64,000 nucleotides of DNA from Lactococcus sp. S-13 (GCF_004210295.1 NZ_SDAK01000001.1:1054001-1118000); one strand, 5' to 3'. Positions 1-10,410 are shown, counted from the first letter of the stretch. Numbers and translations are program-made. Notes: generated by a model not told the origin, from the sequence alone.

Positions 1-2
1 CT

Positions 3-176
3 TTCGATTTCGCCACTAGGAACAATTCCATAGAACTTCACAGCTCAGTATATTTTCCATCATCATGGTTACTTCCCATACACATCATAAAGTCTATAAC
101 GCTTGTGCAGGATTACCGTAAGCAGTTTAACGTCATTGCACGCTATGGACGTCGTCTTTTTAAACGATTGATTTAA
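3..176 (+). other. 3' part of an unidentified reading frame
   Basis: Frame 3 is open from the window edge for 57 codons and ends in TAA at 174-176. The C-terminal residues are basic (…ARYGRRLFKRLI). I do not recognise the family. The basic, hydrophobic tail would fit the end of a decayed transposase or simply chance openness in AT-rich DNA. The next 118 bases up to the ClC gene are AT-rich and show nothing I can name. Whether this is a real gene depends on sequence to the left of the window. Confidence 0.2.
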
Positions 177-293
177 TTTTTCTTTTAAAACTTATTGAGA
201 CGTTATTATAGCTTTGAAAACTTAAACGAAACTTAAATAATGTTTCTTTTTGATGACATCACAGCCAATAAAACCCTTACTTTGCACCCATTT

Positions 294-1835
294 TTACACT
301 TTTTCCGATAATATTTGACGAATTTGTTGACGTGTAAAGGCTTCATTTTCTTGCTTAATCAAAAAGGTCAAATAGTCGCCAGCTTGCAATTCCGTCTGAC
401 CATGAGGGATAATATTTTTTCCTGAACGATGTACTGAAACCAAAAGACAACCATCTGGTAAAGCAAGCTGTTCCAAAGGTTTTCGGTCAGCTTCCGAGTC
501 AAATTGCACCATCGTTTCAAACATCATTTGACCAGCATCTTCAATCAAATTTACTTCTTTCTCTTGGAGCATATTTTCTAAAAGTGAATCATAAATTGGC
601 TCTGAATGTAACAAATCAGCAACAACATAAGCCACTAATGAAACAAGAGCTAAAGGCAATAAATGATCAAAAGACCCTGTCATTTCCACCAAAAGCAAAA
701 TACCAGTCATTGGCGCTCGAACAATCGCCGTGAAAGTCCCTGCCATTGACAAAATCACAAAATTAGCAAAAAGACTCTCTGGTAGATGAAAACTGCTAAT
801 CACAATTGTTGCAAAAACGGCCCCTAAGCTTGCCCCTAACACCAACAAGGGAAAGAAAATTCCCCCAGGAATCCCTGAAGCGTAAGAAATCATCGAAATC
901 AAGTATTTGGCAAGCAAGATGACACAAAGCAATGCCAATCCCATATTTAAACTAAAAGAATCCATAAGCCGATGACCGCTACCAACAACCTGTGGAAAAA
1001 TCAAAGCAGTCACCCCGACGCCCAAAAAGCTAATCAACACACGTACAAAAGGAAAACGAATTTTTTTCATGAGCTTTTGACTTGTGAGTAAAGTCCAGTT
1101 ATAAAAAGCCCCAAAAAGGCCTAAAACAAGCCCTAAAAGGAGTAAGAGCCAGTAGTCTGAAAGTTTAATCGCACCCAAAATGTGAAAATTAAAGACAGGC
1201 TGACTGCCAAAAATCAAGCGTGAAACAACATCCGCGACCATCGCCGAAGTCATACATGTTAATAAAATCAAAGGTGAAAAATACTTGAACACCTCCTCAA
1301 GCGTAAACATAACCCCAGATAAAGGAGCATTAAAAGCAGCAGAAAGTCCAGCTGATGCCCCTGAGGCAATCAAAATACGCTTGTGCCGCTCCGTTTGGGC
1401 AAGTTTACTAGAAACCATTTGCCCCATAGAAGCCCCCAGCTGCACTGATGGGCCTTCACGTCCGAGAGACAATCCAGCAAACATGGCTAATGTCCCAGCG
1501 ACAAACTTGGCAAAAGCTGTCGTCAACCAATTATTTTTAAAATAACCTTCCAACTGTCCTTTGACCTGCGGAATACCAGATCCTGAACTCATTGGAAATT
1601 GAATCATCAAAAAGCTGACAAGACCAGCAATAGCCAATAAACCTACCAATAAAAAAGGCAAATACTGGAGTTTTTCAGTGACCAATCCATAAATTTTCAA
1701 ACCATAATTTTCAGCGAGTTCCAAAGCGAGACGATAAAGACTCGCTAAAAAGCCCGCAGTCAAACCTACGAGCACACTTAAAAAAAGGAGATAAAGATTT
1801 TTATTGGGCGATTTTTCAATATCTTTGAGTTTCAT
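294..1835 (-). CDS. ClC-family chloride channel/antiporter with C-terminal TrkA-C-like domain
   Basis: This 513-residue membrane protein is a voltage-gated chloride channel family member that moves chloride, probably in exchange for protons. The selectivity-filter signatures are visible in order: GSGIPQVKG (about residues 84-92), GREGPSVQLG (about 124-133) and GIPGGIFFPLL in the second half. The glutamate in GREGP is the external gating glutamate of the family. About ten hydrophobic segments precede a soluble tail (about 440-510) resembling an RCK/TrkA-C regulatory domain. The ATG overlaps the stop of the upstream methyltransferase gene (TAATG), with GGAAAG upstream, so the two genes are probably translationally coupled. 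The transported ion is inferred from family membership. Confidence 0.9.
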   Translation of the reverse strand: MKLKDIEKSPNKNLYLLFLSVLVGLTAGFLASLYRLALELAENYGLKIYGLVTEKLQYLPFLLVGLLAIAGLVSFLMIQFPMSSGSGIPQVKGQLEGYFKNNWLTTAFAKFVAGTLAMFAGLSLGREGPSVQLGASMGQMVSSKLAQTERHKRILIASGASAGLSAAFNAPLSGVMFTLEEVFKYFSPLILLTCMTSAMVADVVSRLIFGSQPVFNFHILGAIKLSDYWLLLLLGLVLGLFGAFYNWTLLTSQKLMKKIRFPFVRVLISFLGVGVTALIFPQVVGSGHRLMDSFSLNMGLALLCVILLAKYLISMISYASGIPGGIFFPLLVLGASLGAVFATIVISSFHLPESLFANFVILSMAGTFTAIVRAPMTGILLLVEMTGSFDHLLPLALVSLVAYVVADLLHSEPIYDSLLENMLQEKEVNLIEDAGQMMFETMVQFDSEADRKPLEQLALPDGCLLVSVHRSGKNIIPHGQTELQAGDYLTFLIKQENEAFTRQQIRQILSEKV

Positions 1836-2575
1836 TATTTCTTTCCAAGATGAATATTTGTTTTGATATTACGTGATTTTCGAGCAAAATGTGTGGCTAC
1901 TGCTCCACCACCATGCAACTTGTAACTTACCTCGCTAAATCCAGCTTTTTCAAATAATTTTTTCAAGACTTTAGCATCAGGAAAATCTTGAGCCGACTTT
2001 TGCAACCACTGGTATTCCTTAAATGATCGAGCAAAAAGCTTGCCAAAAAAAGGCATGACATTGTTAAAATAAAACTCAAAAACCTGCTTATAAATAGGCA
2101 AAGTCGGGTGTGAAGTATCAATGCAAACAAGCCTACCATTAGGCTTTAAAACACGGAAAATTTCTCGCAAGACGGTCAGATAATCGGGCGTATTACGCAA
2201 ACCATATCCGATTGTCACAAGGTCAAAACTGTCATCTTCAAACGGTAGGGCCATCGCATCGCCTTGAATTAAACTGACATTTTTATCAGCCCTTTGCTCA
2301 ATTTTGGCTTGAGCAATCGCCAGCATATTTTCAGAAAAATCAAGCCCTACCACGTTTCCCGAACTTCCGACGGCATCAGCCAAGTCTAGCGTCCAATCAC
2401 CTGTTCCGCAACACAAATCTAAGGCAGACAAATCCGTCAAATCTCCCATTCTTTTCATTGTTTGCGCTCGCCAAATATCATGCTGTTTAAAGCTAATAAT
2501 GGCGTTCATTTTATCATAGTCTCCCGAAATTTTATTAAAAATCTCGTGAACTCGTTCTTGATTTACTTCTGTCAT
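1835..2575 (-). CDS. menG: demethylmenaquinone methyltransferase
   Basis: A 246-residue class I SAM-dependent methyltransferase of the UbiE/MenG family, which methylates demethylmenaquinone in the last step of menaquinone synthesis. The SAM-binding motif LDLCCGTGDWTLDLA lies at about residues 52-66, followed by VVGLDFSENML and the family block TIGYGLRNTPDY. The length matches the family. The start codon is preceded by TGCTATAAT and six bases, with no Shine-Dalgarno sequence, so the mRNA may be leaderless. The gene overlaps the ClC gene by one base. Lactococci make menaquinones and can use them in haem-supported respiration, which is a plausible role here. Confidence 0.93.
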   Translation of the reverse strand: MTEVNQERVHEIFNKISGDYDKMNAIISFKQHDIWRAQTMKRMGDLTDLSALDLCCGTGDWTLDLADAVGSSGNVVGLDFSENMLAIAQAKIEQRADKNVSLIQGDAMALPFEDDSFDLVTIGYGLRNTPDYLTVLREIFRVLKPNGRLVCIDTSHPTLPIYKQVFEFYFNNVMPFFGKLFARSFKEYQWLQKSAQDFPDAKVLKKLFEKAGFSEVSYKLHGGGAVATHFARKSRNIKTNIHLGKK

Positions 2576-2590
2576 GATTTTATTATAGCA
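2573..2590 (-). promoter_or_regulatory. extended -10 promoter abutting the menG start (leaderless candidate)
   Basis: On the minus strand the order is TGC, TATAAT (2587-2582), AAAATC, then ATG (2575-2573). The predicted transcription start falls on or next to the A of the start codon. No GGAG-like sequence lies between. No good -35 is visible at the usual spacing, as is typical of extended -10 promoters. Confidence 0.6.
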
Positions 2591-2788
2591 GAAATCCTGC
2601 GGATTTTCGTTAGCGGAATGCGAGTCGCTCCGCTTCGCTACGTTCCTTACAGACTACTCGTTTTAGTCGATAGCTCCCCATCTTTTTGAGTCGTCTGCGT
2701 AAAATGAACCGTTACAGGCCCAGCTTTTTTTAAAAAATCATGTTATGAAAGAGTTAATTTTGGGTAAATTCGGGATTTTTGAGTAAAA

Positions 2789-2820
2789 AAACTACTGATG
2801 ATCTTGCATCAGTAGTTTGG
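2789..2820 (-). terminator. rho-independent terminator of bglA
   Basis: An inverted repeat AAACTACTGATG / CATCAGTAGTTT just downstream of the 6-phospho-beta-glucosidase stop. On the minus strand it is followed by a run of Ts. Confidence 0.85.
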
Positions 2821-2823
2821 AAT

Positions 2824-4287
<1,464 letters not shown>

Positions 4288-4316
4288 TTATTATTTTATC
4301 ATTTTTTAATTTTTTT

Positions 4317-4330
4317 TGATAACGATTTCA
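4317..4330 (-). promoter_or_regulatory. cre site (CcpA operator) upstream of bglA
   Basis: On the minus strand TGAAATCGTTATCA matches the cre consensus TGWAANCGNTNWCA at every defined position. It lies 57 bases upstream of the bglA start, so glucose repression by CcpA is likely. Confidence 0.7.
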
Positions 4331-4340
4331 CTCGTTAAAA

Positions 4341-4380
4341 AAATGAAAAACACTCCTAACAACTGAAGTGTTTTTCATTT
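4341..4380 (-). terminator. terminator between bglP and bglA
   Basis: A perfect 14-base stem, AAATGAAAAACACT / AGTGTTTTTCATTT, with a 12-base loop. It follows the PTS gene and precedes bglA, so bglA is likely to have separate or read-through transcription. Confidence 0.8.
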
Positions 4381-4422
4381 TTATCTCATACTTCCTTCAT
4401 ATAAATAACGTTTTCAAGTTAT

Positions 4423-6342
4423 TTATGAAGCGGTTTCGATGATTTTTTCATCATGAGAAAGATACGTTTTAACTTCAGTATAATCTTGTGAATTAGTCAA
4501 GATGACTGGTGTTTCTGTCACGTAACCTGCGGCTTCAATGGCTTCTTTATCAAATTTAATGAGTAAATCACCTTTTTTGATGCGGTCGCCTGATTGCACA
4601 AAAGTTTCGTAGTGTTGACCTTCTAGCTCAACGGTGTTCATACCGATGTGAATCAAAAGCTCTGCTCCGTTATCTGAGCGAATGCCAATAGCGTGTCCAG
4701 TTGGGAAAATGGTGACGACTTCACCGTTAAATGGTGCGACTACTTCACCTTTTTTCGGTAAAATGATAACGCCTTGTCCCATAGCACCGCTTGAGAAGAC
4801 TTCGTCACTGGCTTCATGCAGAGCGCGAATTTCACCATTGAGTGGGGCGTGGAAGCTCTCACCTGCCAAGGCTTTTTGCAGTTTAGATTTGCCAAGTGTC
4901 CAAGGTTTTGGTGCTTTGGTCTTGTCATCATCAGTTACTAGGGCTGTTTCACGGTAGAAAAGCCAAGTCATGGCAAAGGCAACGAACATGGAGACGCTCA
5001 TGGCGATAATGGCATTCCACATGAGCGACATATTTCCTTGTGGGGAGATGAAGTTTGGAAGTCCAAAAATTCCTAAACCACCCAAAGTATAAAAACCTGA
5101 GTTTGCCATTCCTAAGATTGCTCCACCAGCTGCGCCACCAATCATAGAATAGAGGAAGGCTGATTTTCTCTTGAGGGTCAAGCCGTAAATTGCGGGTTCT
5201 GTGACGCCGGCAATCCCTGAGATGATGGCTGGAATTCCCAAGGTCTGCAAGCCTTTGTCTTGTTTTCTGAATTTTAACCAGAGGGCAAAGACGACGGCGA
5301 CCTGTGCAAATGAAGCGCCAAATGTTCCAGCAAGCATGTGTGAGAAGCCTTCGGCTCCGACCTGAACAAGGGCTACGGAAACCACCGCCCAGTGAAGTCC
5401 AAAGATGACCAGTACTTGCCAAAGGAAACCAAGAAGCGCCATAAAGAGAATAGGATTGAAAGCAAGCAAGTTTTGGAAACCTGTACTCAAAAGGTCTGTG
5501 GCAACATTCAGGGTTGGGCCAATCAAGAGCAGAGCAAATGGTGCTGCAATCAACAGTGTAAAGAATGGCACAAAGAAAGTTTGCAACATCTCTGGAATGA
5601 TTTTTTTCGCTCGTTTCTGAATTATGCTGGCAAACCAAACGGTAAAGATGATTGGAACAACAGTTCCGGAGTAGTTTTGAGCGATGACGGGCAAACCAAG
5701 GAAAGTTGAGAAATAGTTACTTTCGATGATGGTACCTGAGAAGAGGCTACCAATTGGGTTACTTCCGTCAAATGCAGCAAGTTGAATAGATGGATACATC
5801 AAAATCATTCCTAAAACTAGTCCGATAAATTCATTGAGTTTGAATTTTCGCGCGGCAGTCAGCCCGACAACGATAGGAAGGAAGGTGAAGATGGCATCAC
5901 CGACGGCATTGAGTAAGACTGAAGTTCCGTCAGTTGCGCTCAGCGCCCCCAATGCAATCAAAAGGGCATTTAGTCCTTTAATCATCCCGCCTGCGGCAAG
6001 GACACCGAGGAAAGGTTGGAAGGAGCCAGAAATAATATCAATCAGACGGTTAAAGGGCGACATCTTCTGCGTTTCCTCGTCTTGTGAAGTCACATTTCCT
6101 GTTATTTTTGCGACTTCTTCATAGACTTGGGGAACGTGATTTCCGATGACGACTTGATATTGTCCGCCTGCCTGCATGACGGTAACGACGCCATCCATTT
6201 GTTCAAGGATGGCTTTGTTGGCTTTGGACTCGTCTTTGAGTTTGAAGCGCAACCGTGTGATGCAGTGACCAACGGAGTTGATGTTTGCTCTGCCACCGAC
6301 ATTTTGGACAATGTCGTTTGCTAATGCTTGGTATTTTCCCAT
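4423..6342 (-). CDS. bglP: beta-glucoside PTS transporter, EIIBCA
   Basis: A 639-residue fused phosphotransferase permease that imports and phosphorylates beta-glucosides. Domain order is IIB (phosphorylated cysteine in SVGHCITRLRFKL, about residue 27), membrane IIC (about 100-460, many hydrophobic helices, with GVTEPAIYGL), then IIA (about 490-639, with the histidine in LIHIGMNTVELEG). The glucose/beta-glucoside superfamily assignment is secure; the exact sugar is inferred from the neighbouring GH1 gene. The start has a strong ribosome site (AAGGAGG). Related operons often carry a LicT/BglG antiterminator gene, but none is adjacent, and I see no clear antiterminator target in the leader. Confidence 0.92.
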   Translation of the reverse strand: MGKYQALANDIVQNVGGRANINSVGHCITRLRFKLKDESKANKAILEQMDGVVTVMQAGGQYQVVIGNHVPQVYEEVAKITGNVTSQDEETQKMSPFNRLIDIISGSFQPFLGVLAAGGMIKGLNALLIALGALSATDGTSVLLNAVGDAIFTFLPIVVGLTAARKFKLNEFIGLVLGMILMYPSIQLAAFDGSNPIGSLFSGTIIESNYFSTFLGLPVIAQNYSGTVVPIIFTVWFASIIQKRAKKIIPEMLQTFFVPFFTLLIAAPFALLLIGPTLNVATDLLSTGFQNLLAFNPILFMALLGFLWQVLVIFGLHWAVVSVALVQVGAEGFSHMLAGTFGASFAQVAVVFALWLKFRKQDKGLQTLGIPAIISGIAGVTEPAIYGLTLKRKSAFLYSMIGGAAGGAILGMANSGFYTLGGLGIFGLPNFISPQGNMSLMWNAIIAMSVSMFVAFAMTWLFYRETALVTDDDKTKAPKPWTLGKSKLQKALAGESFHAPLNGEIRALHEASDEVFSSGAMGQGVIILPKKGEVVAPFNGEVVTIFPTGHAIGIRSDNGAELLIHIGMNTVELEGQHYETFVQSGDRIKKGDLLIKFDKEAIEAAGYVTETPVILTNSQDYTEVKTYLSHDEKIIETAS

Positions 6343-6398
6343 TTTACTTACCTCCTTGGGATATGTGGTGTTAGAATTTCATCAGTGGTTAACCTCTA

Positions 6399-6412
6399 TG
6401 ATTTCGCTTTCT
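6399..6412 (-). promoter_or_regulatory. cre-like site in the bglP leader
   Basis: AGAAAGCGAAATCA on the minus strand differs from the cre consensus only at the first base. It lies just downstream of a TATACT -10 candidate (6425-6430), a position where CcpA would block transcription. Confidence 0.5.
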
Positions 6413-6474
6413 TTTCACTCTTTTAGTATAACTCATTTTTTTCTCATTTCATAATAATATTATGAGCAAAAAAT

Positions 6475-6508
6475 AAAAGATGAGGTTCATTTCTGAACTT
6501 CATCTTTT
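6475..6508 (-). terminator. terminator overlapping the end of yidD
   Basis: AAAAGATGAGGTTC / GAACTTCATCTTTT forms a 14-base stem with one mismatch and a 6-base loop. On the minus strand the right arm encodes the last YidD codons and the other arm runs into TTTTATTTTTT. Confidence 0.8.
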
Positions 6509-6753
6509 GGTGGTTCGCTCCAATTTCTTCTCAGGCTGAAATGGTCTGGAACAAAGTCATATCCTGGCGTGCAGAAGGGATGACAGCGCAAAATGCGTGC
6601 GGTTCCCATGGCTATGCCTTTAGCAGGGCCATGTTTTTCAATTGCCTGAATCATATAATTTGAGCAGGTGGGATAGTAGCGGCAAGCTGGAGGGAGCGCC
6701 GGAGAAATCCAACGTTGATAACCATGCACCGCTTTTACTAATATTTTTTTCAT
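6487..6753 (-). CDS. yidD: membrane protein insertion efficiency factor YidD
   Basis: An 88-residue member of the YidD family, small membrane-associated proteins that assist YidC-dependent insertion. The family core is clear: [20 protein letters not shown] at about residues 13-32, with the conserved cysteine pattern, then [12 protein letters not shown]. There is no convincing Shine-Dalgarno sequence before the ATG (ACATTAAAAAA). It lies 98 bases downstream of dxs in the same direction and may be translated from that transcript. Confidence 0.92.
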   Translation of the reverse strand: MKKILVKAVHGYQRWISPALPPACRYYPTCSNYMIQAIEKHGPAKGIAMGTARILRCHPFCTPGYDFVPDHFSLRRNWSEPPKDEVQK

Positions 6754-6804
6754 TTTTTTAATGTGGTGAGCGTTTTTGGTTACTCTATTTTTATTTTTTT
6801 GCTT

Positions 6805-6854
6805 ACGTCAGCATTTTCTCTGAAGAAATTAACTTACGTCAGTAAATTCTCTTA
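6805..6854. repeat. two copies of the dispersed CGTCAG repeat after dxs
   Basis: An exact core CGTCAGCATTTTCTCTG lies at 6806-6822. A variant CGTCAGTAAATTCTCTT starts at 6838 and reaches the dxs stop codon. This belongs to the dispersed family described in the findings. Confidence 0.7.
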
Positions 6855-8600
6855 TTTTTTAGCAAGAACTTGTAAAATATCAGCCACCATAAGCTCTGGT
6901 GTCAGGTGATAACGATCGTAAAGCTCAGCAACGGGCACTGAATCATTAAATTCACGCTCTGCACCGAAGTTCAAGACTTTCACATCATAACGTCCCAAGA
7001 AAGAGGCAACTTTTTGTCCAAAGCCACCGTCCAAGATGCCGTCCTCAATCGTGACAATAAGCTGATGGTTTTCTGTCAAGTTGTCTAAGAAATCTTTATC
7101 CAAGTCATTGATGAACAAAGGATTGACCAAAGTGGCGTTAATCCCTTTTTCTGCAAGGGCTGCTGCAATTTTTTCGCCGTGTGAATAGAGACCACCGAGG
7201 GCCAAAATCGCTACTTTTTCTCCCATTTTTGTCATTTGATAAGAGCTTTGTGTGAAATCTGTGAGAAGGCTTGCGCGAGATTCAAGACCATGTTCAGGCA
7301 TTTGAATCACGACTGGTTGCTCGTGTTGCGCCAGCGCCCAGTCCAAAATTGCTGTGAATTCTTCTCCAGAAGTAGGGGCCAAATATTTGAGATTTGGAAT
7401 GTTAGAAATCCAAGTCATCGCTGATGAGCCTTGGTGGGTCTTATCTGAGCCAGAAATCACGCCACCTTTGACGATGATAATCGCTGGTTCTTTATTGATC
7501 GCCACATCGTGCCAAAGTTGGTCGTAAGCTCTTTGCAAGAAGGTTGAATTGTGGAAAATAATGGGGCGTGCGCCAGCTGCAGCCATTGCTCCGCCAAATG
7601 TAATCGTGTATTGCTCAGCGATACCGGCGTCAATATAGCGTTCGGGATGTTTAGCGGCAAATTGCTTGAGTCCGAAAATGCCCGGAATTGCTGCATTGAT
7701 GGCTACCAGTGGCAAACCTTCGGCAATCTTTTTGTCCATGTAGTCCAACATGATGCTGGTATAGGTTTCGCCAGAAGGTTGATTTTTTGATTGACCTGTT
7801 GCCAAATCAAATGGGACGTGCCAATGGAAAGCTTCTTTGTTTTCAACGGCTGGCTCATAGCCACGCCCTTTTTGGGTGTGGATGTGCAGAACAATTGGGT
7901 GATCAATGTCTTTGACTTCCTCAAAAAGCGCAGTCAGGGCTTCGATATCATTACCTTCTTCTAGATATTTGTAATCCAAACCAAATGCTTTGAAGAAATT
8001 ATTTTCAGCTTGACCATTTGTCGCGCGCAATTCAGCCAAATTGCGATAGAGTCCACCATGATTTTCAGCGATTGACATTTGATTATCATTGAAAACAATG
8101 ATGAGATTTCCTTTGAAATCCCCAGCATTATTGAGGGCTTCCATTGCCAGACCACCGGAAATAGATCCATCTCCAATCACCGCCACAATGTTTTCTTTCT
8201 TAGCTGCCAAATCGCGGGCTTGTGCGTATCCTAGAGCATTGGCAATTGAAGTTGAGGTGTGTCCCACAGTGAAAAAGTCATGAACCGACTCTTCTTGGCT
8301 CGTGTAAGGCGTGATGTCATGAAAATGACCATCAGTAAAGCCAATCTTACGTCCTGTCAAAATTTTGTGCGGGTAAGTTTGGTGAGAAACATCCCAGATA
8401 AACTTGTCCACTGGTGAATTGAAGACCTTGTGAAGGGCAATAGTCAGTTCAGTCACACCCAAATTTGGCCCAACGTGACCGCCAACAATTGATACTTTAT
8501 GCAAGACCGCTGCCCGAATTTCTTGAGATAATTCAATCAGCTCATCGTGAGTTAAATTTTTTACGTCAGCAGGTTCATTTACCTTATCTAAAACCGTCAT
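6852..8600 (-). CDS. dxs: 1-deoxy-D-xylulose-5-phosphate synthase
   Basis: A 582-residue thiamine-diphosphate enzyme condensing pyruvate and glyceraldehyde-3-phosphate to DXP. The N-terminal block WDVSHQTYPHKILTGRK and the TPP/Mg signature GDGSISGGLAMEALNNAGD (about 143-161) are clear, and the transketolase C-terminal domain contains EDGILDGGFG. It is somewhat shorter than the usual 620 or so residues. Start chosen from AAGGAG 9 bases upstream. Lactococci normally make isoprenoids through mevalonate, and no other MEP-pathway gene is nearby, so DXP may serve thiamine or pyridoxal phosphate synthesis, or the substrate may differ. That last point is inference. Confidence 0.88.
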   Translation of the reverse strand: MTVLDKVNEPADVKNLTHDELIELSQEIRAAVLHKVSIVGGHVGPNLGVTELTIALHKVFNSPVDKFIWDVSHQTYPHKILTGRKIGFTDGHFHDITPYTSQEESVHDFFTVGHTSTSIANALGYAQARDLAAKKENIVAVIGDGSISGGLAMEALNNAGDFKGNLIIVFNDNQMSIAENHGGLYRNLAELRATNGQAENNFFKAFGLDYKYLEEGNDIEALTALFEEVKDIDHPIVLHIHTQKGRGYEPAVENKEAFHWHVPFDLATGQSKNQPSGETYTSIMLDYMDKKIAEGLPLVAINAAIPGIFGLKQFAAKHPERYIDAGIAEQYTITFGGAMAAAGARPIIFHNSTFLQRAYDQLWHDVAINKEPAIIIVKGGVISGSDKTHQGSSAMTWISNIPNLKYLAPTSGEEFTAILDWALAQHEQPVVIQMPEHGLESRASLLTDFTQSSYQMTKMGEKVAILALGGLYSHGEKIAAALAEKGINATLVNPLFINDLDKDFLDNLTENHQLIVTIEDGILDGGFGQKVASFLGRYDVKVLNFGAEREFNDSVPVAELYDRYHLTPELMVADILQVLAKK

Positions 8601-8690
8601 TTTTACGTTTTTCTCCTTAATATTTCAATACAAAATTCGCCACGCAGCATCAAAATAGGCTGCTGGCACCTTTTTCCTGACAAAACTAAT

Positions 8691-8955
8691 TTACGTCAGC
8701 GTTTTTTCTGTCAAAATCAAGTTTCGTCAGCGTTTTTTCTGTCAAAATCAAGTTTCGTCAGCATTTTCTCTGATAAAACCAAGTTTCGTCAGCATTTTCT
8801 CTGATAAAACCAAGTTTCGTCAGCATTTTCTCTGATAAAACCAAGTTTCGTCAGCATTTTCTCTGATAAAACCAAGTTTCGTCAGCATTTTCTCTGATAA
8901 AACCAAGTTTCGTCAGCATTTTCTCTGATAAAACCAATTTACGTCAGCGTTTTCT
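8691..8955. repeat. 31-bp tandem repeat array built on the CGTCAG core
   Basis: Eight head-to-tail 31-bp units start at 8691, 8722, 8753, 8784, 8815, 8846, 8877 and 8908, with a partial ninth at 8939. Units 3-7 are identical, unit 8 differs at its last base, and units 1-2 carry a variant core (CGTTTTTTCTGTCAAAATC). Each of units 3-8 contains the exact 17-bp core. The array fills most of the 406-base gap between ciaH and dxs. There are no unique spacers, so it is not a CRISPR. The rest of the gap holds the dxs ribosome site and an imperfect hairpin at 8639-8667. Confidence 0.95.
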
Positions 8956-9006
8956 CCCCAAAAATCCGCCATGCACTTCCTATGCTTTATCAACTGCTTT
9001 AATATT

Positions 9007-10362
9007 TTACAACTTTTGGAAAATTTTTGCTGGACTTGAGATTGGCCCATCCAAGCGGAGTTTGACAACAAATTTTGTACCGTGAGGCTTGTTATCTTCG
9101 ACCGAAATCTTACCATTATAAGCATCAACAATTTGTTTAGCCAGTGACAAGCCTAAGCCCAGTCCACCTTTTTGTCGCGTTCTTGCTTTATCCACTCGGA
9201 AAAAGCGGTCAAAAATTTTCTTCTTGTCTTCGTCAGAAATTCCTTCGCCGTTATCGGCCACAGCCAGCAACAAATTATTGCCATTTTTTTGAACATCCAC
9301 AAAAATTTCCCCATTTTCATCGGTATATTTCAGCGCATTATCAAATAAAATGGTCATCAATTGTTTAAAAAGTGCCTGATCGAGATTAAAAGTTCCCTCG
9401 ATTTTTAGATTTCCTTTGAAAATCTTGCCCGCATTCTCCGCCAGCATCTCATAACTCTCAAAAATTTTCTCAAAATAATCCAGTTGTGTCGCTACTGGAT
9501 TGATTTTGATTCCAGATTCACTGCGTGCCAGATGCAAAAGTGTTGTCGTCAAAAGTCGCATATTGCGCACCTCAGCCAGACTTTCAGAAATATTTTCCGA
9601 CGCATCGATAATTGTCGCAGTTGGAGTTTGAAAAAGGAGTTCCAGACGGTTTTGCAAAATAGCGAGCGGTGTGCGCAACTCATGCGACGCATTTTCCACG
9701 AACTCTTTTTGCTTTTCATAGGCTGACAAAATGGGCTTCAAAGTCCAATTTGCCAAATACAGACTGATGATGACCGACAAAAGCCAGAAAGTAATCATCG
9801 TCGTGATAATGACCAGCACTGCCCGACTCATCGCATCTTGAATCTGATCCACGTTCGTAAAAATCTGCACATAGACTGGTGTTATTGACCCGTCCACATT
9901 TGTCAAAACAAACCGTGTCGCCAAATACCGATAATGCCAATCCTTACCATAAGGATTACTCACCGAAACCGTATGAATCGAATTTAACTGATTTTCATTG
10001 AATTTAACTGCTTTTTCCAAGTCTGACATGGTGTAATCCATGTTTTGTGAACTGGCTGATGTGATCCTTTTTCCGTTAACATCATAAAAAATAACCGGAT
10101 TATTTGGCCCAAAATCGCCATGAGCTGGCCGATTATAAGAGCCTAAGAAACTATTTGCTGAGTCTTCCAAAAAAGATTGATTTTGTGATAAATCTCGCAA
10201 ATTTTGGTCTGTCGCTCGATAAATCCCCAGCTGCATAACTTGGATGATAATGACTGTCAAAGCCACGAAAATCACTGTAAAAGCTAGAAAAAAATGAAGG
10301 AAATTTTTCCCATCATTTTTCACAATTGCTGAAGATTTAATTTTTGTAATTATTTTCTTCAA
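9007..10362 (-). CDS. ciaH: sensor histidine kinase CiaH
   Basis: A 451-residue membrane kinase. Transmembrane segments at about 22-44 and 181-204 flank an extracellular sensor region. The HisKA phospho-acceptor is His227 in FVENASHELRTPLAILQNRL, followed by the ATPase N box (DNALKYT) and G boxes (GGLGLGLSLAKQ). The wording of these blocks closely resembles streptococcal CiaH, including RVDKARTRQKGG. It is transcribed after ciaR with a 48-base gap. The start appears to be TTG, since no in-frame ATG fits. In streptococci CiaRH handles envelope stress, competence and beta-lactam tolerance; the role here is inferred from that. Confidence 0.88.
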   Translation of the reverse strand: MKKIITKIKSSAIVKNDGKNFLHFFLAFTVIFVALTVIIIQVMQLGIYRATDQNLRDLSQNQSFLEDSANSFLGSYNRPAHGDFGPNNPVIFYDVNGKRITSASSQNMDYTMSDLEKAVKFNENQLNSIHTVSVSNPYGKDWHYRYLATRFVLTNVDGSITPVYVQIFTNVDQIQDAMSRAVLVIITTMITFWLLSVIISLYLANWTLKPILSAYEKQKEFVENASHELRTPLAILQNRLELLFQTPTATIIDASENISESLAEVRNMRLLTTTLLHLARSESGIKINPVATQLDYFEKIFESYEMLAENAGKIFKGNLKIEGTFNLDQALFKQLMTILFDNALKYTDENGEIFVDVQKNGNNLLLAVADNGEGISDEDKKKIFDRFFRVDKARTRQKGGLGLGLSLAKQIVDAYNGKISVEDNKPHGTKFVVKLRLDGPISSPAKIFQKL

Positions 10363-10410
10363 TTTTTCTCATTTCTACTAAGCTTTAGCTTTTAAATGGC
10401 TTAGCGCAAC

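Noticed and set aside
5392-5709. Long open frames antisense to bglP
   Set aside because: They are shadows of the PTS gene with unlikely composition and no ribosome sites.
8691-8955. CRISPR array
   Set aside because: The whole 31-bp unit repeats with no unique spacers and no cas genes are nearby.
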